This document shows positions 23,901 through 36,563 of a stretch of DNA of 64,000 bases, piece after piece (within the stretch, counting starts at the first letter, position 1; every line of letters starts with the position of its first letter). A model generated the notes under the pieces. It was not told the origin of the DNA. It saw nothing but the letters and a program-made list of their open reading frames with translations, and searched no databases. This stretch comes from Warburgia ugandensis. Taxonomy: Eukaryota > Streptophyta > Magnoliopsida > Canellales > Canellaceae. The DNA is taken from NCBI GenBank assembly GCA_035236585.1, contig CP141132.1:55835880-55899879 (forward strand), written 5' to 3'. The position numbers and the translations under genes were made by a program.

Positions 23901-26167
23901 ATAAAATCATCATCCAACAAGGTATTAGTGGTCTGATCATCCTAGATCTTGTAGATCAAGGATGTTTGTTAATTATCCACTTAATTATAGAAAATTCAAT
24001 TAATTAAAATTAAAAATTTATAGGTTCAGTCCATTCTACTTATCACAAGGAATCCATCAAAACTTTCCGATCTCAATTTGTATCTCAATTGAGATCGAAA
24101 TTGTTATTTTAAGATTTCAGCCTATTTTAAGGGCTGAATTTCACCTTACTGGTTGGGATCCATTTTACTCATTTAGAGACATATAATTTCTACTGTAAAC
24201 ATGTTTATTAAGGTTTTGGGACCTTATGAACACATCTAATGGTTCAGATGTGATGTTTGGGATCATCTTGACCATGATCTAAGATCAATGGCATGGAGGT
24301 ACTAAATAGATCATGTAAATACTAATTCAAAACAAGATCTAACATGCTCTATGGTTTAATAACATAAATATGAATCACAGGAAAGTTTCTTATCTAAATT
24401 TGGGGATAAATTAAAATCAAAATTAAGATTTTAAGATTTCAGCCCATTTTAAGGGATAAATTTCATCTTTACTGTTTTTCATCAATTTCTTCATATATAT
24501 GTATACAAATTTGACTGTGAACATGATCCTAGAGTTTTAGGGGGTCTCTGAAGACATCCATCAGTTCATATTTGTCTGGTAAGGTCATTTGGTCCATGAT
24601 CTAAGATCATGGGTACTGATTTGACTAAATAACTTATGTAAATACAAATTAAAACATGGATCTAATAAGTTCAGTACATTTTAAACGCTACAAGGAGTCC
24701 ATAGCATTTTTCAAATCTAAGATCAGAGCTATATCAATCTAAATTGAAGAAATAAGATTTTCAGTTAACAGAATAGATGGCCCAGATCAGATCTGGGTTA
24801 CAGGTATGGGGCGTCCAGCGTCCCGCACCTGTTACCGTCTATCCTAGGTGGCTAGGTAGAGATGACCCGCTACAGGCGAGACGGTCCGATCTAGACCGTC
24901 GAATCGCTTGTGGCTGGATCTCCTCCATCTAGTAAAACCAAGTTTCCAGATTTCACATCCTAGGGTTTTTGGGCCCCAGGAATCCATCCATCGGCTCAGA
25001 AGTTACATCTAAGATCTCAACCCTCAGTGACGGATCCATCATCTCCGACGGATCAACGGTTGGGGAGCTCCCATCCTTGCCGGAAAACCAAACTAACCTA
25101 CTGGAAATGAAAGAGGGGTGCAAGTGCACCTACCTGGAAGAAGATAATCTGGATCTTTGTCGAAAAACCAGAAAGTCCACTCCTGATAATATAGGTCACC
25201 AGAGCTTCAGTTTTCCTATGATTTCTCCACGGATACTCCACTAATTATGGTAAACTCAAAGGGGTTTTGTAGATCTTGATATTCCCCAACTATCCAATGG
25301 TCAAGATTATGTTTCAACGGATTTAAATGAACGTCTAATTCAAAAACATTAATAGGGTGAAAACCCTTCTCATTGGGGGCGACGCGTCTGTGGACGCGCC
25401 CAATATCCAGAAGAGGAATATTCCTCCTGGTGCATCTGTGGATGCTCTAACAAGAAGAATAAAATGCAAGGAAAGGGAGAAGAAAATAGAGAGAAGGAGG
25501 AGGAATTTTGGGCTAAGATTTTGGCAGAATCTAGGGGACTTCGTGATTGATTTTTGAAATGTTTTTGGAAATTTTTCTGATGTCTATTTATAGGGTTTTT
25601 GAGTGCTTTTCATCATAACACCTAATAATTATGTTTTTTCCTTTTTAATATTTAATATTTATTTGATTCCCACTACCACATCCTTCTCCACTAGCTGGTG
25701 GTAGTGGTTTGACCTATGATTGCACGTGGTCTGGTCATTGGATTCCATTTTGGGCCCCACGTGGGCCCCATATGTGTAAAAAGACCATTTTGGTCTTTAT
25801 GTACAAAATTTTGAGTTTACTCCTACGAACTCGGAATTGAGTGTACTTAGTGACGTTGGACTCATATTTTTGAGTACATTCCAAATTTGATGTCTTAGAC
25901 CTTGGCTAGGGTAAAATTACCATTTTACCCTTTTGTTCTTAAAATGGAGAAAATAAAGGTTTTTCACTCCGAATTCAGAATGCATCGTGCTTACAGTCAT
26001 TCTGAAGGGTTCGTGGGATATGTTTTTAGTTATGCATGTATTTATCCCTTATTTATACTTCTATAAGAAGTACATTTTTGCTAAGCCTAATATTCTAGCC
26101 TGATTTTTCCTTGAAATCTTCAATTTCACTATTATATTTTTATTATAAAAAAATTTGGGGTGTTACA
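20984..26167 (+). mobile_element. Very long solo LTR (Gypsy-type) inside the CACTA transposase
   Basis: Begins TGTGACAACCTGGGTTTTT and ends TTTGGGGTGTTACA. Flanks are GCTTG (20979-20983) and GCCTG (26168-26172), a 5-bp duplication with one transition. At 5184 bp it lacks any gag, protease, RT or integrase. A TATTTATAGGG motif near 25586 resembles an LTR promoter. A tandem duplication (24023-24770) and a GC-rich patch (24800-25050) lie inside. Solo LTRs this long are known for Ogre- and Tekay-type Gypsy elements, but the family is not proved here. The small frame 24969-25244 shows no domain. Confidence 0.72.
24023..24770 (+). repeat. About 323-bp degenerate tandem repeat within the long LTR
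   Basis: About 2.3 units. Copy 1 starts GGTTCAGTCCATT (24023) and a third partial copy AGTTCAGTACATT (24669), which are two periods apart. Units share AAGATTTCAGCC, CTAAGATCA and a CATGTAAATAC stretch. The middle copy has lost its opening phrase. Confidence 0.7.
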
Positions 26168-26455
26168 GCCTGGGTTTGAAAAAAATATATAGTTGTGGGT
26201 ATGTTAAATAATGTATTAGTCAATTTCAATATATATATATATATATATTTATATATAATTTCTTATTTATAATTAGCTCTTTTGTCATGAGCTATATGAA
26301 TAAATAAGTGAGTTATATGTGTGTACAAAGAATGCATGAATCAATGTTAACTATCATAAAAAATTATTTTCATTGTGTATTAATTGTTAGATATTGTAAC
26401 GTACTAACATAAAAGGTATATATTTTTTGAATAAAAAAGTAAATTTTAAAGACTT

Positions 26456-26500
26456 TAAAGGTCTATACTTTTAAAGTCGTTTACACTAAACGACTTCTTT
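26456..26500 (+). repeat. Isolated copy of the CACTA subterminal palindrome
   Basis: ACTTTTAAAGTCGTTTACAC followed by TAAACGACTTC, the same arm-spacer-arm pattern as the array at 35875-36545, but about 9.4 kb away from it. Confidence 0.6.
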
Positions 26501-26645
26501 ATGTACATCAAAATTTACCACCAAAAATGATATACCCAAATTTACACTAATCATTACTTATCAACTTTCATTTTTAAATAACTATTTACAAAAATTTTGA
26601 ATTATGTGAAATCTGTGTCAAAGTGAACTATAATTTAAGAACTAT

Positions 26646-26785
<140 letters not shown>

Positions 26786-29700
26786 ACTTCCCACCTCATA
26801 ATTCATTTAATCATCTTATTTTGTTTAAGTTCTTTTATTACTATAGTTTTTGTACTTCTTTGGTCATCACATTTCTTTAGTTCTATAAGAGTGTTTCTAC
26901 AATATTTTGTGGCGCAAGTAAACTTTAGAAGCTTAGAGTCAATCAAATACATATAGTCATTTAGAATCAAGAAGTTCAACCTTTAAGAAATCTTATGAAT
27001 GACCATTAGCAAACTAGTTATGTGATCAAACTCAATGTGGGATGCAATTTCCCATTAAGAGATGTGAACTCGAAGCAGTGGTGAACCAACGGTCAAGATT
27101 GATAGGGATGAAATTGAAGATCAAGATCAAAAGATCGAGTCGAAGCCTCAAAATCATCACTTCAACATAAGCGAAAGGCGTACCAAGGTGAACAATCATA
27201 GGGAACAATGCATGCTGAGGTGAAAATTACTTGGATTGGTGATCCAAGTCATTCATAGTGTTCCTCTCGATGTCACGGACAAAACCCCTTTAGCGATTCG
27301 ACAATCTGGGTTGATCCGACAGAGATCCTGAAGCAATATATTGTACGTCCATCATCAGCAAGATCCATGACCATCCAACAACAATCTAAAGCTCTTAATG
27401 ATCTGTTAAACACATATTAACATGAAGGATAGTAAGATCATTACCTATCTTCTCCAATTTACTATGTATTTCAATTTGACTATAATGTGCATTTCAAATT
27501 ATAAAATCCCTAGAAATTTCATGGAAAATTGAACAATTAGATCCAACTAAAATCTTAGGTCAAATTGAAAGACTGGTCATAAACTAAACCTTCAATTTAG
27601 AAGACTGATTAATAGCACTATATGTATACATCTCAGATAAGCTACGTATCATAATTTAGAAGCTCATATCAGTGATTTAAATCACAAATCCAGATCAATC
27701 ACTAGTAGAGATTGGTAAATTAGAATGGTTGATATTAGGTAGGTGGATTAATATTGGCACCCCCTCCCCCAATTAAGCAAAAATGAAATAATTAAAAATA
27801 CTAAAAGGAGGGGCCATAATTGATATTGGTAGCCCCCTACTTAAGCAAAAATGAAACAGACATCGGGTCTATTTTCCCAAACCCAATGGAGAGAGAGGAG
27901 AAGAAGAAAAAAGAAGAGAAGGGGAAGAAGAAGAGAGGAAAGAAAGAAGATCAGGAGCGGGAGCCTGCACAATGAAAAAAAATCTAGACCACGTCGGTTT
28001 TGGGGGTTTTCGTGTCACTGGGAAAAAGGGAACTCATCGGTGATGTGGCTGCTCAGATTTCTAGTTTGAGTCATTCATCCTACTTAGCTCATGGGCATGA
28101 TCAAAATCCCTTTGGTTCCATTGTGATCGCAGGAAATTTCATTGGATTTTTGGCCAAAGTTTGTAGGCCGTCGCAAGAGACGACGACAGCTCGGATCATT
28201 GGTCATCTTCCATGGCTTGCCTAGATGAACCAAATCCCATCTTTCCGACATGGAGGTAAGTTTTTCACTTACCCATCTTCGTTTTATCTTGATTTGTTAC
28301 TATTTTGGGTAATACATGCATATCTAGTTATTTTAGCAAGATCTGAGGAGGATTTCCAAAATCACCATTGATCGGAGATTAATCAGAACTCCAGAGTCCT
28401 CTGTTGAGTTTTGATTGTCAATTCGGGATAGGTTTAAATGAGAAATGGCTGCACAACAATCCTTTAAATGAGAAAAATGGGTTTCAATGGTAGGACTGAG
28501 ATATAGTGGGAAAAAATAATAATTTAAGAGCCCATGGGAGTGATTGATTTTGAGTTTATCGAATACCCATAACATGTTCAGTTTTCCTACTATAGTGGCA
28601 CTTCCCATTGAATTGGTTGTGGGTAAGCTTGGTGCCATTCTTAAGATGATTCTAGCTTGTATTAGCCCCTATTGTGTTTAGTTTTTAGCATTATTGGAGT
28701 ATCCTTAGTGTTCTATTTTTGTTTGTAAATGAGCTGAGATGTGCTTGATTGTAATTTTTTTGCAATCTCATTGTATCCTCCAATTTGATGGAAACAAGCT
28801 CTTGCTATATTTTAGTTCTCTAGGTATTATTATTTGAATGCCCATAAGATTTCAGTTTTCAGTTTTAAATGCCTATTTTGTTTGCTTGTGTAATAGGATT
28901 TAAGATGTGTTTAGTTTCTTATACAAAAAGGGAATTTTTTGCATGCTTGAGTCTTTTAGAAATTTAACCCTGTATATGCCTGGCTTTTGGATTTCTTTTG
29001 TTAAAGTCATTGTCAGTAACTTGTCTACATTACTGATTTCCAAATGATGAGTTTTCAGCAAGATGCAACACTTACATTCTAATTGTCCACAATATTTAGC
29101 AATAAGTGTGAATGCTATCGTAAGAAGTGTTTATTTTTGTTTCTTTTAATGATTTGACATGTTAATACTCCAAGTATGGACTTGTGACTATGCTCAATGC
29201 CTTAATCTAAGTATGTTACATTTCTCAGAATGTGATGAAAGGAATGTGAAATGTGAAGTACAATTCTCTAAGGTTTCTAGTATCACTACTATTTGCAAGT
29301 TTGTGGTATGGAATCAAAATGAAATGTGGATCTATGCTCCATGATTGGATTATTAAATATGTGGCATTAGGTTGGTCAATGTGACATTGGTATGAGTCTC
29401 ATAGATGGTATAAGCAATTGAATTTTGGTGCTAAAGCTCCTAAGAACCAGATAAGGGTCAATGAGAGTGGGACTAAGGCTCGAATGATGCTCAACTATGA
29501 TTGAACTTCCTATATGGAGCTAGTGAGGCTTGGATGAGGCTCAATGAGCATGGACTAAAGCTCAGTCATGGATAGGTTTTTGTGTAAATTGAGGCCCCAT
29601 TGAGGCTTAGTCAAGTATTTCATGGCAGAAAGCCTTGTGACATGTGGTGATGATTTGCAGGATTGGCAGTTAGATATTGATGCTTCATTGTGATTATGCT

Positions 29701-30090
29701 TAGATATTGATAGTAATGTGACTCCTAGATATAATTATGATTTTGAATTTGTAAGAATTATTGTTTCTAACTTGCTTGTAGTGCTCATTTAAAGAAGAAT
29801 TGTGTTATTGTCTCATCCATGTGATATCCATCTTTGTTTGTTTCAAAATTCTCTCAACCTATCTTGTCAAGTATCCTTAGCTCACCCCACCTCTTTCTAC
29901 CTTTCAAGTGAACCGAGTTGTCTTGTCCCTTGCCATACAAGCACATAGGAACTAGACTACGTATCACATGGGTTCTGCATCTCTTCTAGGGTTCATTCAT
30001 CACCTCATCTCATTTGGGGTTGTGGGAAATATTTATAGTCAAATTTTGGGCTAAAGTTATTTGATGATGGTTGGATTGACTTTTGATTTA

Positions 30091-30418
30091 GATATTCATA
30101 TCATGAGTGGTTTATCCTTGTTTTAGATTTAAGTCAAACTTGATATTGTTGAACAATAACCTTTTTAATTACTGCCAATAGTTTATTGAATTTTACTCTG
30201 TGCCTAAAATTATAATTAAACTGCTTATGAACAATACAAGTTGGTTGAATCCTAGATATTCATATCATGAGTGGTTTATCCTTGTTTTAGATTTAAGTCA
30301 AACTTGATATTGTTGAACAATAGCCTTTTTAATTACTGCCAATAGTGTATTGAATTTTACTATGTACCTAAAATTATAATTAAACTGCTTATGAACAATA
30401 CAAGTTGGTTGAATCCTA
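30091..30418 (+). repeat. 164-bp tandem duplication
   Basis: Copy 1 30091-30254 and copy 2 30255-30418, beginning GATATTCATATCATGAGTGG and ending GTTGGTTGAATCCTA. The copies differ at only a handful of positions, so the duplication is recent relative to the decay of the surrounding element. Confidence 0.92.
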
Positions 30419-31890
30419 ATGACCTCTACTCATTAATGCTGACCTTAAGGGTAGTGTGTGGAAGCATTTCAAAAAATAAAAATATGTGGAAGTAAAAGAT
30501 TGTTCTTGTTCCAACATTGTTGCTGATTATGCATACTTTAATATTTCTTGGATGTTTCCAAACATTATTATAATTATACTAGAGTTAAAGTTATTGTTAA
30601 ATTTAAGCATTTCTAAGATTATGCATACTTAATAAAATCATGTAAACATAATTTCTCTCTACATTTATGTCCTTAGACGATGATTTTCACCAATGGATTT
30701 TGATGCATATTATCAATGTATTTATGTCAAATCTTTAGATTGATGGTGTTTTCAAATATTGGCTTATAAATTAATTGGATTAAATTGAGCATCATTAGTA
30801 GTTATGCATGATCATGTGCTCCATCATGTATGAATTTGAAATGCATCATGCTCAAAAAGAAAGTAGGCGAGATTGATATATGTGTACACAAGCGCATGAA
30901 ATGTATATATGACTAATTGTCCAATGCAAATCATGAAATGCATGCCAAAATAACAACCTTTTTCCACCTACACAAGCGCAAGCTTGTTGAGACATTGTAA
31001 CTGTTTACAATGTCTTAGATTTGAAGAACTAGAATAGAAGGACAAACAGGTTGAGTTGAGAACGTGAAAGCAATTATGGAACAGTAATTATAGTAGATTG
31101 AGATGTTCTGTATCTAAAGAGTGAGTCTCGCATCTTGGGATTTAATTTATGAGTTATTAGAGAAGGTGTATGCATATTTATTTTGATGTAGTGGATTCAT
31201 TCTTATTTAGTGGAATGTATTGTGATATGGTTGTGACTGGATGTGATAAGTTGTATGCATTTGTTTTGAAAACTATGAAAATATATATGTATTGTCTATT
31301 AGGTGTTCCATACACATGCGTTAAATGCCCATATGTCCGAAAAACAGAGAAAACTCTGCCTAATTTTTTGTAGGAATGAGACACTCATGCTATTGTATAA
31401 TCCTTGCAAATGTCATAAAAATGACACTCGGGATTTATAACGCTTGATCATTTTGATAAGAATGACATATAAATTTTTTTAGAAATGGGATGAAAAAGAT
31501 GCTAATAGACATACATGCAAGCTAACTAGTAAATGCTTTAAGATGTATCTCTTGATTGTTGAATGGTAGTCATAGTTGCTTACATAAAGTTAGATTGTTT
31601 TAGCCATGATTATATGAGTGCAAATGAATGTGTATATAGATGCGCTATGTGATTACTAGAATCATGCAAGTTAACATTGCTTTACTTATAATCATGCAAA
31701 TTAGTTTCTAGGTTTAGTTTTAGGAAATTTTAATTTTAGAAATATCTATTCTTTTGAAAGTTTCTATTTTCATGCATTTCTTATTTGATTTGCTTTAGGT
31801 TTGTTTGCATATGTCATGTCAATTTGCTTTCTTTAAATGCATTACATTGCCTTTTTTTATATCATTGTTCTACCATCATTGTGTTCTTCT

Positions 31891-33418
31891 TTGTAGTAAC
31901 AATGGAATGAGAAGAACATCAAACTAAAGATTATGGCTACAATGAAGAGCATGAATATGAGGCCAACATGAGCACTACTCCAAAAAGAAAGGGCAAAGAG
32001 CAAACTACAATGGAAAAGGTTATCAAGAGAAAGCCAAAGGGAATTAAAGAAACTATTCAATACAATAGCAGAGGGCAAGAGATTAGTGAGAGTGCACCTG
32101 CTTATAATAGTTTCCTCTAATCTATAGAAAGAAGCATGGTTCTTATCACATTTAAGGATTGGAGACATGTGTCATTATTGACAAAAGATTCAATATGGAA
32201 AATGATGAAGGTATGTAAACATTAAGTACATGTATTATTTAAATTATAACTTACCTTATTTTTTAAATATAGTAATTTGACGTGTACAATTTGCAAACTG
32301 CCTTTGACATTCCAGATGACAATAAGATTCATGCTTTACAAGGGGTTGGTCAGAAATAGAGAAAATGAAAGAACTACCTTGTTCATAATTACATAGCTCC
32401 AAATGTCAACGATCTGTCAAGGCTGTACATGGTGCCTTCCATTTACTTTGACATCATTGACTAGGAGGTTTGGAATGCATTTGTACAGAACCGCACCTCC
32501 GTCGAATTTGAGGTATGTGTAGAAATGATGTTTCATATAATTAATCCTTTGTAACATCCTATTATTGAACTTGATCATGCATGTACAAGTGTGCATGCGA
32601 AGAGTGCAAGGGGAAGAAAGGTGCATGAAACATATATGCATCACCACCTGTCTAAGATGGGCTATGCTCATTTAGCACAAAGTAAGCATCTGTGACATTT
32701 TATCCCTTTCAATTTAATGCTACTATAGTTATATACATGTTGTTCTCTAACTACAATGTCTTTGCTTGACAACAAAAGAAAGTTGGGATTATGGAACCCA
32801 TTGATCGCTCCATCCTCTAGAAGGTGGCACATTGGGTGGACCGTACTGGTAACAAGTTCTCAGATGAAAGTACTATACAAATTGCTTCTCGCGTAGTATG
32901 TGGTTCCACCTATCTATAAATTTTATACAATTAATTAGATGACATGATCATGTCTTTCTAATTAAATTTTGTAGGACATTCTTACCAAAGAAAGCACAAC
33001 TACAAGAACTTTAAGCAGCACTGTTGCCAATGAGGACATCTTGTATAGGGCTATAGGCAATAAGAAGGACCACCCTAGTCGAGTTAGGGGCATGGGTCGC
33101 AATGTTATTCCTTCTAAATTCTTTGGTAAAGGACATTTACCTAAAGTTTAAGATGATGAGGAGGCCTACCATGAGCTCGTTGTGAAAATAAAGACTGATA
33201 TATTTATTCAGTTGCGCGAGGGAGGTTTGATGATTGTTACTCCATCCCTACTCAGAATTCTCGCAGTGCCCCTATACCTCTATCAAATGCAAGCTGCAAT
33301 TTCTCAATTGAAGAAGATAACGAAGGACATCTAGTGCCCCTCAAAAAGAAAATTCTTGCCTATGAGGTACGTACGTACATACATACATACATACATACAT
33401 ACATACATACATACATAC

Positions 33419-33459
<41 letters not shown>

Positions 33460-35245
33460 AGGAAATTTTCATTGTCCTTCTGTAATAATTCTCTATCTCA
33501 GCCTCTCTATTGTATATTTGATTTGCAAGTGGATCAATGCCTGTTGGCCTTGGATTCCTGTCAAAACATCATGGTAGTTGATTCATACTATGAGCATGAA
33601 TCAAAAATTTTGCACGGAATTAGTATGCCACCACATACTAAGTGGGTGTCCATTACCATGGCTTTGAATGCTAATGTCTACGTACCATTTCTATTAGAAA
33701 TAAAAAAAATATTATAACTGTTGGGTAGGCAGTTGCATATCACGTTGCTTAGCTGAAGGCACTAGTCATTCCCATAGAGTTCATGGTATGTATCTTATCA
33801 TATTGCCTTTCTCATCAATAGTTTTTAGCTAGAGACATCACTTAATTTTTAATAACTATATATGGTTAATCAGCAACAATATGTGGCACCATGATTGACC
33901 GCCTTTCTAGTGTCACATGTTGCTTCTACACCAATGGAACAGGTACTTCTATATCTTGGGTTTTTTTTCATCATAGATTAATATTATTTAGCTTCTTTTT
34001 TTTTTACATCTTTTATAGCATCCCTCCAAGGAGCATGTGAAAGTCCAACTTAACACGCCTCGATCCCTAAGGTCAATCTATGGTGTCATCAACGATGATA
34101 TGACAATCAATCCCATATGAATGAAGTAAGGATTGCTTACCGAGGATGTTGTTGAAGTGCCACTTATGGCAAAGGACCTATTACAAGTTTGCCTATGGGA
34201 TCAACTTGAACACCCTCACATTGTCTCTTACATGGGGTATATGCACATACTTGCTTATAAATCATTTGACATTTATATGTTATATTTTAATGGTATATGT
34301 AATAATTATTTCTTTTATGTAGTTTCTTGAATGATGCGACTAACCTTTTTGAGGCTGAGGGTACACTTTATCAATTCTTTGACCTTGGCATCATTTTTGG
34401 GATGATGGAGCAATGACCGATAGAGAGGTGTGTTCAGGATATTTTACCAGGCTTCTTTTGCTGCTTTTAGGGACAGGGGTTAATGATTCCCTACAATAGT
34501 AGGTAAGTTTTAATTTTTTTTATTTTCTTGCCAACTTATTCTATACTTAGAGATTATTAACTTCCATTACAATTCATATGACTATCTATGTGGGTCTCAT
34601 TGGATGCTGCTCGTTTTGGATGTGAACGGTGGGCATGCTTTCTTTTTTTATTCTTGTGGATTGCACCTCCGTCCAACCCCTCATATAAATTATAAATAAG
34701 TAAGCATTTAATTTTTTCATGTGTTATATGTAGATAAGTAATCTATTATTTATTTATAATGCATTTGAAATTTAAATTTGTAGAGTTTGGATTAAATGGG
34801 CTAATATCACTAAGACTGTACAACCACCAAAACTCATTTGGAAGAATGTTAAGGTATATGAAATAGTTAATTACTCTAAGTTACTACAAATTAAACCTAC
34901 ATTATTACAAATGATATTTATGGGTTCTTTTTTGTTGTCCTTATTGCACAGTGCTCTAAACAACAATCTGATTGGGAGTACGGGTATTATGTCCTAAGAT
35001 ACATGAGGATCTCATATTTGATTGTATTTCTATCTCCCATTTAAGAAAGGTAGAAATTTTTTTACTTTTCATAATCTTATATTTTTCTACAGTTTTTATG
35101 GATCTAGCTAAAAACTTTGGGCTTAATTAAATATGTTGTATTTCAGGCTATTGTGCTTTCTGAGTTGGTAGACAAGAAGAGTTACTCTAGAGTAAATCTT
35201 AATGAAATACGAAGTGAATGGGCTAAGTATGTAATTAGTTCAATT
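31891..35245 (+). pseudogene. Second CACTA gene: Transposase_24-like, DUF8039-like and Ulp1/C48-peptidase-like, multi-exon
   Basis: Exons are recognised by domain continuity and GT-AG edges: 31891-32211 (KRKGKEQTTMEKVIKRK, YNSRGQEI, MVLITFKDWRHVS); about 32275-32511 (FDVYNLQ, DLSRLYMVPSIYFDIID); about 32591-32690 (SARGRKVHE, SKMGYAHLAQ); about 32780-32895; about 32974-33367 (DHPSRVRGMG); about 33515-33715 (CLLALDSCQNIMVVDSYYE); pieces at 33730-33790 (AVAYHV) and 34020-34230; then 34590-34690, 34783-34853, 34952-35040 and 35155-35230. The last exons form a cysteine-peptidase-like domain: GSHWMLLVLDVNGG, WKNVKCSKQQSDWE then YGYYVLRYM, and a closing RSEWAKYV. Catalytic His is kept (34598-34600); the expected Asp and Cys are both Tyr. 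Many exons carry stops. Functions in the CACTA family are only partly known. Confidence 0.7.
33370..33459 (+). repeat. (TACA)n-(GA)n compound microsatellite at an intron start
   Basis: About 12 CATA/TACA units (33370-33420) followed by GA dinucleotides to 33459, just after an exon ending CCTATGAG and a GTACGTAC donor. Confidence 0.93.
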
Positions 35246-35411
35246 AGATCACTTGGAGTACATACATGAACCAAAAATACATAATAAAGTATTTTTTTCA
35301 TTTACTTGTGTTTGTTCCTTTACATTTTATTATTTTCTTTGGAAATTTGGACTGTTGGAATAAATTAGTATGGATGAAGTTAATTTGGAGCTTGTCGTGT
35401 TGGATGTTTTA

Positions 35412-35670
35412 TTTTTCATGGTTATAAAGATTGTTTGAAGTATCAGGTGTATAGAATGTTTGTTATTCAATGTATACATAGGTGGTAGTGTATCTAAAAA
35501 GATATTGATGCATTGTAGTAGATGTTGGTTTCGAATGTGTATGGAGATTGAAGTATTATGTATATATGATGTTTGGTTTTTCATGTTTATAAAGATTGTT
35601 TGAAGTATCGAGTTTATAGAATGTTTGTTATTCAATGTATACATAGGTGGTAATGTATAAAGAAGTGGAT
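35412..35670 (+). repeat. 165-bp tandem duplication near the CACTA 3' end
   Basis: Copies start at 35412 and 35577 and share ATAAAGATTGTTTGAAGTAT and GTTTGTTATTCAATGTATAC. Shorter, more decayed pieces of the same unit continue to about 35815. Confidence 0.85.
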
Positions 35671-35874
35671 GAATGTTGTATTGGAATGGGTTTTGAATGC
35701 TTATAAAGATTGAGTATCATATGATATAGGTGATACTGCTTGTTATTCAATTGTACATAGGTGATATTGTTTGAGTATTAGGATGTTTGTTATTCAATTG
35801 TACATAGGTAATACTGCTCAGATACAAAACTGGAAAAAAATAATAATAATAATAATTAAGTAACAACTTCAAAA

Positions 35875-36545
35875 TATAGACTTTTGAAGTTGTTTATCAC
35901 TAAACGACTTTAAAATTATAAACTTTTGAAGCTGTTTAGTGTAAGCAACTTCAAAAGTACATAAAAAAGGTGGCCTTTTGAAGTCACTTAAGTAAAAATG
36001 ACTTCAATAGTCAATAACTTTTGAAGTCGTATATGTTTAAGCGACTTCAAAAGTCCATAAAAAAAGGTTGGCCTTTGAAGTCACTTAGATAAAAATGACT
36101 TCAAAAGTCATAAACTTTAGAAGTCATTTAGGTTAAGCGACTTTAAAACTCCATAAAAAAGGTTGGGCTTTTGAAGTCGCTTAGATTAAAATGACATCAA
36201 AAGTCACAATCTTTAGAAGTAGTTTATGTTAAGCGACTTTAAAACTCCATAAAAAATGTTGGCCTTTTGAAGTCACTTAGGTAAAAAACGACTTTAAAAG
36301 TCATCGATTTTTAAAGTCATTTTTACATAAGCGACTTCAAAATTCACATACATTTGAAGTCGCTTAGGCTAAATGACTTTAAAAGTTGGTGACTTTTAAT
36401 GTCATTTGTTTAAGTGACTTCAAAAGTACTTGATTTTTAAAGTTTTTAAAGTCGTTTATATAACTGACTTTAAAAGTTGGTGACTTTCCAAGTCGGCTCG
36501 ATAGAAAGTGACTTCGATTATCCTTTTTAACTGACTTTAAAAGCC
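35875..36545 (+). repeat. CACTA subterminal array of about 14 imperfect palindromes
   Basis: Repeated arms close to CTTTTGAAGTCGCTTA and TAAGCGACTTCAAAAG are separated by short spacers, one palindrome every 45-55 bp. Such short inverted motifs inside CACTA ends are the known type of binding site for the element's accessory protein (TNPA in En/Spm). The array stops directly before the terminal inverted repeat. Confidence 0.88.
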
Positions 36546-36560
36546 CCATGTATAGTAGTG
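36541..36560 (-). repeat. Right terminal inverted repeat of the CACTA element
   Basis: Reverse complement reads CACTACTATACATGGGGCTT, the CACTA signature. The next three bases ATT (36561-36563) would be one half of the 3-bp target duplication. Confidence 0.85.
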
Positions 36561-36563
36561 ATT

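Noticed and set aside
24969-25244. 91-residue frame as a gene
   Set aside because: Lies in the long solo LTR with no recognisable domain or splice partners.
27851-28224. Possible host gene start with an AGGTAAGT donor
   Set aside because: The frames are low-complexity Arg/Lys or unrecognised. A non-coding first exon of the CACTA second gene is possible but unproved.
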